From: Haladaptatus sp. QDMS2
GTDB taxonomy: Archaea > Halobacteriota > Halobacteria > Halobacteriales > Halococcaceae
Length of the DNA stretch: 64,000 bases
Direction of reading: 5' to 3'
NCBI RefSeq assembly: GCF_029338295.1
Contig: NZ_CP119792.1
Coordinates: forward strand, 248,001 to 312,000
A program made the position numbers and the translations under genes. The stretch's first letter is position 1; each line of letters starts with the position of its first letter. Below the pieces are notes generated by a model. It was not told where the DNA came from. It searched no databases and saw only the letters and a program-made list of their open reading frames with translations. Positions 34,421 to 43,604 of the stretch are shown piece after piece.

Positions 34421-34737
34421 AGGGTGAAGTCGTAGACGGCGCGGCGCTGCTCATGACCGAGCGCGACGTGGTCGTCACCGCAATTGCCGACCTTCCGACG
34501 GGCCACGAAATCGCCCTCGATGGCCGGACGATTACGCTCGCAGACGACGTCGATTTCGGCCACAAGTTCGCCATCACGTCGGTCGCTCGCGGCGAGGACA
34601 TTGTGAAGTACGGCGAGGTCATCGGCCGAGCCTCGACCGACATCGAACCGGGCGACTGGGTCCACACGCACAACTGTGAGAGCACCCGCGGGCGTGGCGA
34701 TTTGGAAGCCACCACCTCGGGAGGTGAGGTCGCATGA
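34417..34737 (+). CDS. UxaA-family small subunit (SAF domain)
   Basis: A 106-residue SAF-domain protein, equivalent to the N-terminal domain of single-chain altronate/galactarate dehydratases. It has ERDVVVTAIADLPTGHEI near residue 13, a DDVDFGHKFAITSVARGEDIVKYGEVIGRA stretch typical of UxaA small subunits, and WVHTHNCES, which carries the His and Cys of the family's V-H-x-H-N motif. ATGA overlaps link it to the large subunit genes on both sides, so the three are translated as a unit. Confidence 0.9.
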   Translation: MKGEVVDGAALLMTERDVVVTAIADLPTGHEIALDGRTITLADDVDFGHKFAITSVARGEDIVKYGEVIGRASTDIEPGDWVHTHNCESTRGRGDLEATTSGGEVA

Positions 34738-35867
34738 AGTCGGCCGGCACGGTCAGGGAAACCGAAGGTGCGGTGCAGTTCGAGGCGTTCGACCGCGGTG
34801 ACGGTCGCATCGGCGTGCGAAATCGCGTCCTCGTCCTCCCCTCGGTCATCTGCTCGCACATGGTCGCAGACCGCATCGCCGCCTCAGTGCCCGACGCCGT
34901 GAGCACGCCCCACGACCACGGGTGTGCGCAAATCGGCAGCGACAACGACCAGACGAGGCGAACATTCCTCGGCATTGGAACCAACCCGAACATCGCCGGC
35001 ACGGTCGTCGTCGGCCTCGGATGCGAGGTGATTCAGTCGGACAGTCTCGCGGCAGACCTCGCAGCCCGCGGCGTGCCCGTCTCGGAACTCTCGATTCAGG
35101 GGGTTGGCGGAACCGACGAGTGCGTCGAACAGGGCATCGAGCTGGTCGAAGAGCTGAAACGGTCGGCCCACGAGACCGAGCGCGGGTCGGCCAGTCTCGG
35201 AGACCTCACCGTCGGCATCGTCTGCAGCGACCTCAGCGAGTCGAGCGTCGAGACGGCAGAACCGCTCGTCGGTGAATTCACGGACGCAATCGTCGATGCG
35301 GGTGGCCGCGTCGTCGTCGCAGGCAGTGAGCGAATCACCACCCACGGCGATGAAGCGGTTGCCGCCGCGGCAGACGAGGAGACGGCGGCGCAGGTCGAAG
35401 CCCTACTCTCTCGCCACCGCGACCTCCCGCCGAAAGCGAGCCATCTCGCTGCTGCATCGAGCGGCACGTCTTTCGACCGAGTGACCGGCGTCTGGGGCGA
35501 CCAGTCCGCGCGGGAAGTCGTCGAGTATGGCGACCAGGTCACCATCGATTCGGGTCTCGCGTTGCTGGACGCCCCGTCGAACTTCGAGGAGGCGGCGACG
35601 GGCCTCGCAGCCGCTGGCGCGCAGCTCGTCGTTCACGTCACTGCGGACGGCATCCCGGCAGGCCATCCAATCGTCCCGGTGCTCAAGGTCTCGGGCGACG
35701 TGGACACGGTGGCAGCACTGCCAGACGACATCGACATCGACGCGACGACGACGGACCTCGACGGGCTCGAAGACCGGGTCCGCGCCATCGCAAACGGCGA
35801 CCCGTGCTGTGCGGAGAACCACGGCCTCACCGAGTTCGCCATCACGCGAGTCGGCCCGTCGATGTAG
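34734..35867 (+). CDS. UxaA-family large subunit 2
   Basis: A 377-residue second large-subunit homolog. Here the N-terminal motifs are intact: GRIGVRNRVLVLP, PHDHGCAQIGSDNDQTRRTFLG near residue 60 and VVVGLGCEVIQSD. The C-terminal GDPCCAENHGLTEFAI also keeps the Cys region seen near the end of UxaA. In contrast, the CGGSD-SGITANP motif reads VCSDLSESSVETAEP, the PSPGNKAGG-SLGC block is missing, and FTTGRG reads VTADGIPAG. Its losses complement those of large subunit 1. The pair with the SAF protein likely forms one hetero-oligomeric dehydratase. Confidence 0.85.
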   Translation: MKSAGTVRETEGAVQFEAFDRGDGRIGVRNRVLVLPSVICSHMVADRIAASVPDAVSTPHDHGCAQIGSDNDQTRRTFLGIGTNPNIAGTVVVGLGCEVIQSDSLAADLAARGVPVSELSIQGVGGTDECVEQGIELVEELKRSAHETERGSASLGDLTVGIVCSDLSESSVETAEPLVGEFTDAIVDAGGRVVVAGSERITTHGDEAVAAAADEETAAQVEALLSRHRDLPPKASHLAAASSGTSFDRVTGVWGDQSAREVVEYGDQVTIDSGLALLDAPSNFEEAATGLAAAGAQLVVHVTADGIPAGHPIVPVLKVSGDVDTVAALPDDIDIDATTTDLDGLEDRVRAIANGDPCCAENHGLTEFAITRVGPSM

Positions 35868-35898
35868 GCTCCGGGTGGGGATTGCACCCACCGAAAAA

Positions 35899-35906
35899 CC
35901 CCTAAG
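35899..35906 (+). promoter_or_regulatory. TATA-like element for the aldehyde dehydrogenase
   Basis: CCCTAAGG lies about 29 nt before the ATG at 35931. It is a weaker match than the other TATA-like elements here. Confidence 0.35.
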
Positions 35907-35930
35907 GCTTGGGTGAGAACGTCGTCGTGT

Positions 35931-37367
35931 ATGGGAACCAACCTGAATTTCGTAAACGGGGAGTGGACCGAAGCCGAGACGGGTGACACGTTCGAGAACA
36001 CCAATCCGGCCGACCCGGCGGACGTCATCGGGAGCTATCAGTCCTCGAGCGCCGCAGACGCAGAACGCGCCATCGAGGCGGCGGCCGAGGCAGCGGACGA
36101 GTGGGCGGCGACACCCGGTCCGAAGCGGGGCGCGCTGCTCCGACGGACTGCCGCCGCGCTCGACGACCGACGCGAGGAGGCGACGGCGACGCTCGTCCGC
36201 GAGGAGGGGAAGACGCGACCCGAAGCCGCGGGCGAAGTCGGCCGCGCCGTCGATATCTTCTACTACTACGCGGAGAAAGCCCGCGAGATTGGCGGCGACG
36301 TGAAAGCGGCGAGCGGCGGTTCGACGGACCTCTACACGGTAAACGAACCAGTCGGCGTCGTCTCGCTCATCACGCCATGGAACTACCCCATTGCCATTCC
36401 GGCGTGGAAACTCGCCCCGGCGCTCGCGGCGGGCAACACGGCGGTTCTCAAGCCGGCGTCCATCGCGCCAGAGTGTGCCCGCATCCTCGTCGAGTGTCTC
36501 GACGAAGCCGGCGCGCCCGACGGCGTCGTGAACTACGTCACCGGGTCGGGGAGCAAAATCGGCGGCCCGCTTTCGACCCACGAGGCCATCGACGCCGTCT
36601 CGTTCACGGGGAGCGCAGAGGTAGGCCACCACGTGTACGAGGAGGCGACGGTGGAAGGAAAGCGCGTCCAGACGGAAATGGGCGGAAAGAACCCGACGGT
36701 CGTGACGGAGAACGCAGACGTAGACCGCGCGGTAAACATCGTCGGTTCGGGCGCGTTTGGCGTCACGGGGCAGGCGTGTACTGCAACCTCGCGAGCAATC
36801 GTCCACGAAGACGTGGTAGACGACTTTGTCGAAGGGATCGTCGATTACGGAGAGTCGCTCGAAATCGGCCCGGGCGACAGTGGTGCTGACATGGGTCCGC
36901 ACGTGAGCGAGTCCGAACTCGAAAGTACGCTCAAGTACATCGAACTCGCCCAGGACGAGGGTGCAACGCTCGTGTCCGGCGGCGAGAAAGTAGACCGTGA
37001 CGGCTACTTCGTCGAACCGACCGTGTTCACGGACGTGGACAACGGCATGCGCATCGCCCAAGAAGAAGTGTTCGGGCCGGTGCTCGCCGTCATCACCGTC
37101 TCCGATTACGAGGAGGCAGTCGAGACGGCAAACGATGTCCAGTTCGGTCTCTCTTCGGCCATCGTCACGGAAGACCTCAACGAGGCAAAACAGTTCACCC
37201 GCGACGCGGAAGCGGGCATCGTGAAGGTCAACCAGAAGACGACGGGCGTCGAACTGCACGTCCCGTTCGGCGGGTTCAAGAACTCGTCGAGCGAGACGTG
37301 GCGCGAGCAGGGCGACGCCGGCCTCGACTTCTACACCATCTCGAAGACGGTGTACGAGACGTTCTAA
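35931..37367 (+). CDS. Aldehyde dehydrogenase (2-oxoglutarate semialdehyde dehydrogenase-like)
   Basis: A 478-residue NAD(P)-dependent aldehyde dehydrogenase. The cofactor region is VSLITPWNYPIAIPAWKLAPALAAGNTAVLKPAS near residue 141. Then come VSFTGSAEVG, the catalytic Glu in TEMGGKNPTVV, and the catalytic Cys in VTGQACTATSRAIVH. The C-terminal part VNQKTTGVELHVPFGGFKNSSSETWREQG is characteristic of 2-oxoglutarate semialdehyde and succinate/aldonate-related dehydrogenases. It stands between the split dehydratase and a glucarate-dehydratase-like gene, so it likely completes an oxidative pentose/hexose acid route to 2-oxoglutarate. Confidence 0.88.
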   Translation: MGTNLNFVNGEWTEAETGDTFENTNPADPADVIGSYQSSSAADAERAIEAAAEAADEWAATPGPKRGALLRRTAAALDDRREEATATLVREEGKTRPEAAGEVGRAVDIFYYYAEKAREIGGDVKAASGGSTDLYTVNEPVGVVSLITPWNYPIAIPAWKLAPALAAGNTAVLKPASIAPECARILVECLDEAGAPDGVVNYVTGSGSKIGGPLSTHEAIDAVSFTGSAEVGHHVYEEATVEGKRVQTEMGGKNPTVVTENADVDRAVNIVGSGAFGVTGQACTATSRAIVHEDVVDDFVEGIVDYGESLEIGPGDSGADMGPHVSESELESTLKYIELAQDEGATLVSGGEKVDRDGYFVEPTVFTDVDNGMRIAQEEVFGPVLAVITVSDYEEAVETANDVQFGLSSAIVTEDLNEAKQFTRDAEAGIVKVNQKTTGVELHVPFGGFKNSSSETWREQGDAGLDFYTISKTVYETF

Positions 37368-37449
37368 GCAGCCAATTGCGGTTGTGGCTTTTCTTACATT
37401 TTTGCCCGTTCCCATAGCTTTTCGTCCCCCCTCCACGGTAGCCCGTCAC

Positions 37450-38676
37450 ATGCACGTCGCAGAGATGCAGGTAATACCCGTCGCACATCGCGAGCCGCCG
37501 TTGCGAAACTCGTGGGGGGCGCACAGCGAACTCGCCGCCAGAACCATCGTCCGCCTCGTGACCGCAGACGGCACCGTCGGCGTCGCAGAAACCTACGCCG
37601 ACGACCGCGTCATCGACGCACTCGAACGCGCTCGGTCGCTCGTCGAGGGGAGAAACGTCTACGAACTGCGCCCGCTCGAACTCAGGTTGCAGGACCCGAT
37701 GGCCTACGGAGCCGTCGATACCGCCATCCACGACCTGCTCGGGAAAGCCGTCGGCGAACCGGTGTACAACCTGCTCGGCGGCAAGGTGCGAGACGAGGTG
37801 GAGTTCTCCGGCTACCTGTTCTACAAGTACGCCGATTCTGACCCCGACGGCGCGGCCATCGCCCCCGAGGAGGTCATGACGCCGGAAGCCATGGTCGGCG
37901 AGGCGCGACAGTTCGTGGACGCACACGGTTTTCGGGTCCTGAAGTTGAAAGGCGGCGTCCTGCCGCCGGACGAGGAACTGAAGACCCTCGAACTGCTCGC
38001 AGAAGAGTTCGGTTCGGACACCCCGCTCCGCATCGACCCGAACGGAACGTGGAGCGTCGAGACGGCCATCGACGTGGCGACGCGGCTGAGAGACTCCGAC
38101 CTGAACATCGAGTTCTTAGAAGACCCGGTGGCGAACCTGCACGCCCACGCCCGGTTGAAGCGCCACGTCGATTATCCCGTCGCGACGAACATGTACGTCA
38201 CCGAGTTCGACCACATCGCCCCGGCCGTCGAGATGGACGCGGTCGACGTCATCTTGAGCGACCACCACTACTGGGGCGGCCTCACCGGCAACACCCGCTT
38301 GGACGACGTCGCGCGGACGTTCAACCTCGGCGTCGGGATGCACTCGAACTCCCACCTCGGCGTGAGCATGGCGGCGATGGCTCACGTCGCCGCGGCCATG
38401 CCGACGGTTCGGTACGCCTGTGACACCCACTATCCGTGGATGGCAGACGATGTCATCGAGGAGCCAATCGAGTTCGAAGACGGCTGTATCGAACTCTCTG
38501 ACGACCCTGGCCTCGGAGTGACTATCGACGAGGGGGAACTGGAGCGGATGCACGAACTGTACGAGGAATCCGACCCGCTCGCCTACTCCTCCGTGAGTTC
38601 GATGGCCGCCGAGTACGCGGACGGCATGGCCGACGTTGGCCGAGCGGATTGGCTGCCGAACAAGCCGCGCTGGTAG
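37450..38676 (+). CDS. Glucarate dehydratase-like enolase-superfamily enzyme
   Basis: A 408-residue enolase-superfamily protein of the glucarate-dehydratase group. The catalytic Lys pair is in VLKLKGGVLPP, metal ligands are in RIDPNGTWS, FLEDPVANLH and ATNMYVT, the catalytic Asp is in LSDHHYWGGL and the His in GMHSNSHLGVS. These correspond to Lys205/207, Asp235, Glu266, Asn289, Asp313 and His339 of E. coli glucarate dehydratase by memory. The likely product is 5-keto-4-deoxyglucarate or a related keto acid. The ATG at 37450 is chosen since the conserved N-terminal domain begins there. It converges with an aldolase gene 10 bp away. Confidence 0.88.
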   Translation: MHVAEMQVIPVAHREPPLRNSWGAHSELAARTIVRLVTADGTVGVAETYADDRVIDALERARSLVEGRNVYELRPLELRLQDPMAYGAVDTAIHDLLGKAVGEPVYNLLGGKVRDEVEFSGYLFYKYADSDPDGAAIAPEEVMTPEAMVGEARQFVDAHGFRVLKLKGGVLPPDEELKTLELLAEEFGSDTPLRIDPNGTWSVETAIDVATRLRDSDLNIEFLEDPVANLHAHARLKRHVDYPVATNMYVTEFDHIAPAVEMDAVDVILSDHHYWGGLTGNTRLDDVARTFNLGVGMHSNSHLGVSMAAMAHVAAAMPTVRYACDTHYPWMADDVIEEPIEFEDGCIELSDDPGLGVTIDEGELERMHELYEESDPLAYSSVSSMAAEYADGMADVGRADWLPNKPRW

Positions 38677-38686
38677 TCAGCGGCGT

Positions 38687-39589
38687 TTAGAAATCGGCCA
38701 GTACGTCAGCTACTGACTCCCCGATGTCAGCTTTCGCGTCCGCGTCGAGTTCGACGAGCGGTGGCCGGACGGCCGCCGAGTCGAGCCAGCCGCGGGCTTC
38801 GAGCGCCGCCTTCGTTGCAGGGGCGAAGCCGTGGGTCACGCACTGCTGGAACAGCGGCCCGATGTGGTCGTTTCCGATGGTGCGTGCCCGTTCCGTATCG
38901 CCTGTTGCCACGGCATCGCGAGCCGCGACGAACGCCTCTGGAACGACGTTCGAGAGCGCGTTGATGCCGCCCGCAGACCCCATGAGCAGTCCGGGGACGA
39001 CGTGGCTGTCGAATCCCTGGAACAGCCGAAAGCCGCGCGGGGCGCGTTTGTGGGCGTTGAGGAAGTAGTTGAAGTCGCCGCTCGAATCTTTGAGGCCGTG
39101 GACGTTCTCGTGGGCTGCGACCGACGCGAGCGTTTCGAGGTCGATTTCCTGCCCGGTGCAGGCCGGAATGTTGTACAGGTAGACCGGGAGCGCGGCGTCG
39201 TCCGCCACCCCGGTGAGAAACGCCTCGTTGCCGGCCGGGTCGTTCGCCCCGTGGAAGTAGGGTAGCACGATGAGCGCCGCATCCGCGCCCGCCTCGGCAG
39301 CGGTGTCGATTCGCGACAGCGTGCCTGAAACGGTGGTGTGGGCGGTCCCCGCCATCACCGGGAGGTCGGTCGTTGCCTCGACCGTCGTTTCGAGAACGCG
39401 ACGGTACTCTTCGTCCGTGAGACTTGCGAACTCACCTGTCGTCCCCGTCGGAACGAGGCCGTCCATCCCTGCAGATTCGAGGTGGCCGACGAGGTCCGCG
39501 AGTGCGGCCTCGTCCACTCCGTTGTCGCCGTCGAACGGCGTGACCAGCGGGCACAGTACGCCTTCTATCGCTGTATTCGCACCTGACAT
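38687..39589 (-). CDS. DHDPS/KDG aldolase-family lyase
   Basis: A 300-residue TIM-barrel aldolase of the dihydrodipicolinate synthase/N-acetylneuraminate lyase family. It has PLVTPFDGDNGVDEAAL near residue 14, the pyruvate-carboxylate motif VPTGTTGEFASLT, the Tyr of VYLYNIPACTG and the Schiff-base Lys in HGLKDSSGDF near residue 163. Catalysis is by a pyruvate imine. Haloarchaeal KdgA and 5-dehydro-4-deoxyglucarate dehydratases belong here; next to a glucarate-dehydratase-like gene, processing of the keto-deoxy product is a natural role. A true lysine-pathway function is less likely in this setting. Confidence 0.88.
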   Translation of the reverse strand: MSGANTAIEGVLCPLVTPFDGDNGVDEAALADLVGHLESAGMDGLVPTGTTGEFASLTDEEYRRVLETTVEATTDLPVMAGTAHTTVSGTLSRIDTAAEAGADAALIVLPYFHGANDPAGNEAFLTGVADDAALPVYLYNIPACTGQEIDLETLASVAAHENVHGLKDSSGDFNYFLNAHKRAPRGFRLFQGFDSHVVPGLLMGSAGGINALSNVVPEAFVAARDAVATGDTERARTIGNDHIGPLFQQCVTHGFAPATKAALEARGWLDSAAVRPPLVELDADAKADIGESVADVLADF

Positions 39590-39703
39590 GGCCCGATAAA
39601 GAGGGGGCAGGCAGTTAATTCTTCCCAGTGTCCCGAATCTTGCCCGCGGTGTCGGTGGCTGGCCACAGACACACCGGCAAGTGCTGCGCTATCACGGCAC
39701 AAT

Positions 39704-39711
39704 GTTTAATA
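39704..39711 (+). promoter_or_regulatory. TATA-like element for the Usp gene
   Basis: GTTTAATA lies about 27 nt before the ATG at 39735, a good match to the archaeal TATA box. Confidence 0.55.
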
Positions 39712-39734
39712 GACGGTTCTGTGTTCTCCGTACC

Positions 39735-40172
39735 ATGACGATACTGGCAGCGGTGGACGGTGACGTGACCGAAGACAACGTCGTAACCGTGGGTGCCGAC
39801 ATGGCCGACGCGTACGACGACGACCTGACCGTCATCAACGTCCTCTCGCAGGAAGACTTCGACGACCGGCAGGCAGACCGAGCCGATTCCGACATCGAGT
39901 ACTTCGTGGACGACGGCATCGCGGACGCAGCGAAGGTCGCCGCGGAAGTCGTCGAAGGGACGGTCGAAAAACCGGGTCGAATCGACGCGAAAGGGCGCGT
40001 CGGTGACGTGACGGAAGAACTGCTCGACGAAGCGGCTCGCCAGGACGCCCGCTACCTCGTCATCGGCGGGCGAAAGCGCACGCCGGTCGGGAAAGCACTG
40101 TTCGGAAGCACCACCCAATCCATTCTGCTGAGCGCCGAGTTGCCCGTGGTCGTCGTGATGAGCGACCCGTAG
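39735..40172 (+). CDS. Universal stress protein (UspA family)
   Basis: A 145-residue single-domain UspA-type protein. The N-terminal strand is TILAAVDGDVTEDN and the ATP-binding loop GGRKRTPVGKALFGSTTQSILLSAELPVVVV (G-x2-G-x9-G-[ST] type) lies near the end. Such proteins bind ATP and modulate stress or transport activity in the cytoplasm. Placed between two metabolic genes; no partner can be assigned. It converges on the amidase gene 3 bp away. Confidence 0.9.
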   Translation: MTILAAVDGDVTEDNVVTVGADMADAYDDDLTVINVLSQEDFDDRQADRADSDIEYFVDDGIADAAKVAAEVVEGTVEKPGRIDAKGRVGDVTEELLDEAARQDARYLVIGGRKRTPVGKALFGSTTQSILLSAELPVVVVMSDP

Positions 40173-40174
40173 GG

Positions 40175-41710
40175 TCACTCGGCGACGAACTGTTCGAAGG
40201 CGTGGCCCACTTGCAGGACCTGCTGGTCTGCGTTTTTCGCACCGATGAACTGGATGCCGACGGGCATGCCGTCCGCGGTGCCACCGGGGACCGAAATCGC
40301 GGGAATCCCGGCCAGGTCGGCGGGGCGCGTGTTCACCGCGAGCGGCACGTCGAGTGCGTTCTCGTCGTCACCCTCGCTAAGCGGTTGCCACGCCCCAATT
40401 TCCGGCGCGACGACGGGCATAGTGGGCGAGACGAGGGCGTCTACGTCCGCGAGCGCCGCGTCGAATTCCTGGCGAATCCGGTCGCGAACGGTCTGGGCCC
40501 GGACGTAGTGGCGGCCGCCGTAGGTGTGGAGCAGGTGTGCCCCCTTGACGAGGTTCCGCCGGAGCACCGCCCCGAACTGGTTTTCGTTGGCTCGCACACC
40601 CGCGATAACGGCGTCGTACCAGTCCACGTCGAAGGGGCCGCGTCGCTCGACCGGCGTGACCGTCTGCCCGAACGCCGCCGCGAGTTCCGTGTTCGTAATC
40701 GTATTCCAGGCAGGGACGCCGTCGGCGAGCGACGGGATGGACACCTCGACGAAGTTCGCACCCGCTTCGTCGAGTTCGTCCAGTCGCGTCTCGAACACCT
40801 CGCGAACGCCCGGCGAGACGTGGTCTGCGACCAGTTGCTCGGGGACGCCGAGAGTGAGGTCGCCAACGTCGGGACTGGTAGCGAGTGAATCTGCGGTCTC
40901 GCCGACGCCGATTCGACCGGCGAGGGCGGAACTCGGGTCGCGGACGTCGTAGCCGGCAATGGCGTCGAACACGCGCGCCGCGACTTCGACGTTGCGGGCG
41001 AGTGGGCCGATGTGGTCGAGGGTGTAGGCGAGGTCGACGAATCCAGTTCGGGGGACGGCCCCCCACGTCGGTTTGAAGCCGACGACGCCACAGAAAGCGG
41101 CCGGGATACGAACGCTCCCGCCCGTGTCGCTGCCGAGGGCGGCGTCTGCATCACCGGCGGCCACCACCGCGCCGCTGCCCGAGGACGATCCGCCTGCGAC
41201 GCGAGTTTCGTCGTGAGGGTTCGAGACGGGGCCAAAGCCGCTCGTCTCACTCGTCGGGCCGTAGGCCATCTCGTCCATGTTCGTCTTCCCAGTAAGGGTG
41301 GCTCCGGCCGCGAGGAGTCTATCGACCACGGCGGCGTTCTCGCTCGGGACGGCCGCAGAGAGCGCGCGCGACCCGCAGGTCATCGGCACGCCCGCCACCG
41401 CCATGTTGTCCTTGACCGCGACTCGAAGGTCTGCGAGGTCGGTGTCCCCGTCCGCGTCCGTCGCCTCGAACGTCGTGACGTAGGCGTTGTGCGGGTCACG
41501 CTCCGGGCCAGGGTGGCGGACAACCGACGAGAGGTCGAACGTCGGGCGTGTCGAGGCCTGCGTCGCCGCTTCGAGCGTCTCTGCGTCGGCGTTCGCGTCG
41601 GCCACCGCGTCCTCGTATTTTCGGCGCTCCCGGTCGGACAGTGAGAGGCCGACGTGCGCGCCGAGGTCGCCGATTCCCTCCGAGGCGACGCGTCTGAATC
41701 GGTCGTTCAC
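40175..41710 (-). CDS. Amidase signature-family hydrolase
   Basis: A 511-residue amidase with the Ser-cisSer-Lys catalytic triad: Lys in [12 protein letters not shown], the cis-Ser in [36 protein letters not shown], and the nucleophile Ser within the last part of that motif. The length matches GatA/AtzF/allophanate-hydrolase-like amidases. The frame is open upstream to 41941 but I chose the GTG at 41710, since the longer form lacks family features and would overlap the ilvD gene region. It cleaves an amide; together with the racemase/HyuAB genes it could act on nitrogen-containing organic compounds, but distance (12 kb) argues against one operon. Confidence 0.85.
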   Translation of the reverse strand: MNDRFRRVASEGIGDLGAHVGLSLSDRERRKYEDAVADANADAETLEAATQASTRPTFDLSSVVRHPGPERDPHNAYVTTFEATDADGDTDLADLRVAVKDNMAVAGVPMTCGSRALSAAVPSENAAVVDRLLAAGATLTGKTNMDEMAYGPTSETSGFGPVSNPHDETRVAGGSSSGSGAVVAAGDADAALGSDTGGSVRIPAAFCGVVGFKPTWGAVPRTGFVDLAYTLDHIGPLARNVEVAARVFDAIAGYDVRDPSSALAGRIGVGETADSLATSPDVGDLTLGVPEQLVADHVSPGVREVFETRLDELDEAGANFVEVSIPSLADGVPAWNTITNTELAAAFGQTVTPVERRGPFDVDWYDAVIAGVRANENQFGAVLRRNLVKGAHLLHTYGGRHYVRAQTVRDRIRQEFDAALADVDALVSPTMPVVAPEIGAWQPLSEGDDENALDVPLAVNTRPADLAGIPAISVPGGTADGMPVGIQFIGAKNADQQVLQVGHAFEQFVAE

Positions 41711-41830
41711 GCCGTCCCACCCGTGTGTCGATTCCCGACCGCAGTCGTGTGTTGCCGTGCCATACCACCTTCTCTCGATGGTCGCGCAAAAAGCTTCGCC
41801 CGCCGTCGCACAAATTCCCGGGTCGTGAAC

Positions 41831-41838
41831 ACTTATTA
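41831..41838 (+). promoter_or_regulatory. TATA-like element for ilvD
   Basis: ACTTATTA lies about 28 nt before the ATG at 41863. Confidence 0.55.
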
Positions 41839-41862
41839 GCACACGGGACACACGTTGAGGCC

Positions 41863-43587
41863 ATGAGCCTCGAAGAATCAGAGCGCAGCAAACGGCCGGA
41901 CCTCCCCAGCAACGACGTGACGGAGGGACCGGAGCGAGCACCCCATCGGTCGATGTTCCGGGCGATGGGGTTCGACGACGAGGACCTCGCCTCGCCGATG
42001 ATCGGCGTCCCGAATCCGGCGGCGGACGTCACCCCGTGTAACGTGCATCTGGACGACGTGGCCGCCGCCGCCATCGAGGGCGTCGACGAAGCAGGTGGCA
42101 TGCCAATCGAGTTCGGCACCATCACCATCTCGGATGCGATTTCCATGGGCACAGAAGGAATGAAGGCGTCGCTCATCTCGCGGGAGGTCATCGCCGACAG
42201 CGTCGAACTCGTCGCCTTCGGCGAACGACTCGACGCGCTGGTCACGGTGGCTGGCTGTGACAAAAATCTCCCGGGGATGATGATGGCGGCCGTCCGCACG
42301 GACCTGCCGAGCGTCTTCCTCTACGGCGGTTCGATTATGCCCGGCCAGCACAACGGCCGCGACGTGACCATCCAGAACGTCTTCGAGGGCGTCGGCGCGT
42401 ATGCCGAAGGTGAGATTAGCGAGGACGAACTCGACGACCTGGAGCGAAACGCCTGTCCCGGCGCGGGGTCCTGCGGGGGAATGTTCACGGCGAACACGAT
42501 GGCTTCCGTCAGTGAAGCCATCGGCCTCGCCCCCCTCGGATCTGCGGGTCCACCGGCGGAGGACGACGACCGTTACGAGGTCGCGGCAGAAGCGGGGGAA
42601 ATCGTCCTCGACTGTGTGGCAAACGACCGCCGCCCCTCCGACATCCTCACCCGGGAATCCTTCGAGAACGCCATCGCCGTGCAAGTCGCACTTGGCGGTT
42701 CGACGAATGGGGTGCTGCACCTGCTGGCGATGGCCGCCGAAGCAGGAATCGACCTCTCCATCGACGACTTCGACGAAATCTCCCGGCGTACGCCGAAAAT
42801 CGCCGACCTCCAGCCGGGTGGGTCGCGGGTGATGAACGACCTCCACGAGATTGGGGGCGTCCCGGTGGTCATCCGTCGCCTGCTGGGAGCCGGTCTCATC
42901 CACGGCGACGCGCTCACGGTGACGGGTCGAACCATCGCAGAAGAGCTCGACCAGCTCGACTTACCCGCAGACGAGGACATCGAAGCCGACTTCCTCTACA
43001 CCGTCGAGGAGCCAAAACACGACGAAGGCGCGATTAAAATCCTGAAGGGGAATCTCGCACCCGACGGCGCGGTGTTGAAGGTCACTGGCGACGACAAGTT
43101 CCACCACGAGGGCCCTGCCCGGGTGTTCGAGGATGAGGAAAAGGCGATGGCCTACGTCCAGGAAGGACACATCGAATCGGGCGACGTCCTGGTCATTCGG
43201 AACGAAGGACCACAGGGCGGGCCCGGAATGCGTGAGATGCTCGGCGTCACCGCAGCCGTCGTCGGCGCGGGCCACGAAGACGACGTCGCCCTCCTCACCG
43301 ACGGGCGGTTCTCCGGCGCGACGCGCGGCCCCATGATTGGTCACGTCGCTCCAGAAGCGGCGGTCGGTGGCCCAATTGCGGCCATCAGGGAGGACGACAT
43401 GGTCACGGTGGACATCCCAGACCGCACCCTCGAAATGGACGTCTCGGACGCGGAACTCGCTGAGCGATTGGACGACTGGGAGGCCCCCGAGCCGAATTAC
43501 AGCGCGGGCGTCCTCGCCAAATACGGGCAGACCTTCGGGTCTGCGGCAAGCGGCGCAGTCACGAATCCGGGCGCGAAACGCGACTAA
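41863..43587 (+). CDS. ilvD: Dihydroxy-acid dehydratase
   Basis: A 574-residue IlvD/Edd-family dehydratase, which makes 2-keto acids for valine, leucine and isoleucine. It has the Fe-S Cys ligands in [15 protein letters not shown] and [18 protein letters not shown], the [11 protein letters not shown] region, and the C-terminal [15 protein letters not shown] and [11 protein letters not shown] motifs. Its sequence closely resembles my recollection of Haloferax IlvD over its entire length, so a biosynthetic function is likely. No acetohydroxyacid synthase is near, and the reductoisomerase paralog at 9966 looks unfit, so the rest of the pathway is presumably elsewhere. The ATG at 41863 has a TATA-like box at the right distance. 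Confidence 0.92.
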   Translation: MSLEESERSKRPDLPSNDVTEGPERAPHRSMFRAMGFDDEDLASPMIGVPNPAADVTPCNVHLDDVAAAAIEGVDEAGGMPIEFGTITISDAISMGTEGMKASLISREVIADSVELVAFGERLDALVTVAGCDKNLPGMMMAAVRTDLPSVFLYGGSIMPGQHNGRDVTIQNVFEGVGAYAEGEISEDELDDLERNACPGAGSCGGMFTANTMASVSEAIGLAPLGSAGPPAEDDDRYEVAAEAGEIVLDCVANDRRPSDILTRESFENAIAVQVALGGSTNGVLHLLAMAAEAGIDLSIDDFDEISRRTPKIADLQPGGSRVMNDLHEIGGVPVVIRRLLGAGLIHGDALTVTGRTIAEELDQLDLPADEDIEADFLYTVEEPKHDEGAIKILKGNLAPDGAVLKVTGDDKFHHEGPARVFEDEEKAMAYVQEGHIESGDVLVIRNEGPQGGPGMREMLGVTAAVVGAGHEDDVALLTDGRFSGATRGPMIGHVAPEAAVGGPIAAIREDDMVTVDIPDRTLEMDVSDAELAERLDDWEAPEPNYSAGVLAKYGQTFGSAASGAVTNPGAKRD

Positions 43588-43599
43588 CTGCTCTCACGA

Positions 43600-43604
43600 T
43601 TTTT
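43600..43604 (+). terminator. Oligo-T stretch between convergent ilvD and MoaD-like gene
   Basis: Five T follow ilvD by 13 bases. They overlap the stop codon of the minus-strand gene. Confidence 0.35.

Noticed and set aside
35403-37436. A 677-codon minus-strand open frame opposite the aldehyde dehydrogenase
   Set aside because: Shadow of GC-rich codon usage on the opposite strand; the plus-strand aldehyde dehydrogenase has all catalytic motifs.
41711-41941. Upstream extension of the amidase frame
   Set aside because: Cys/Trp/Arg-rich residues with no amidase likeness, and it would overlap the ilvD start and promoter.
41863-43587. Idea that IlvD here is a repurposed sugar-acid dehydratase
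   Set aside because: Its whole sequence matches what I recall of haloarchaeal biosynthetic IlvD, with both Fe-S Cys motifs intact; the location alone is not enough.
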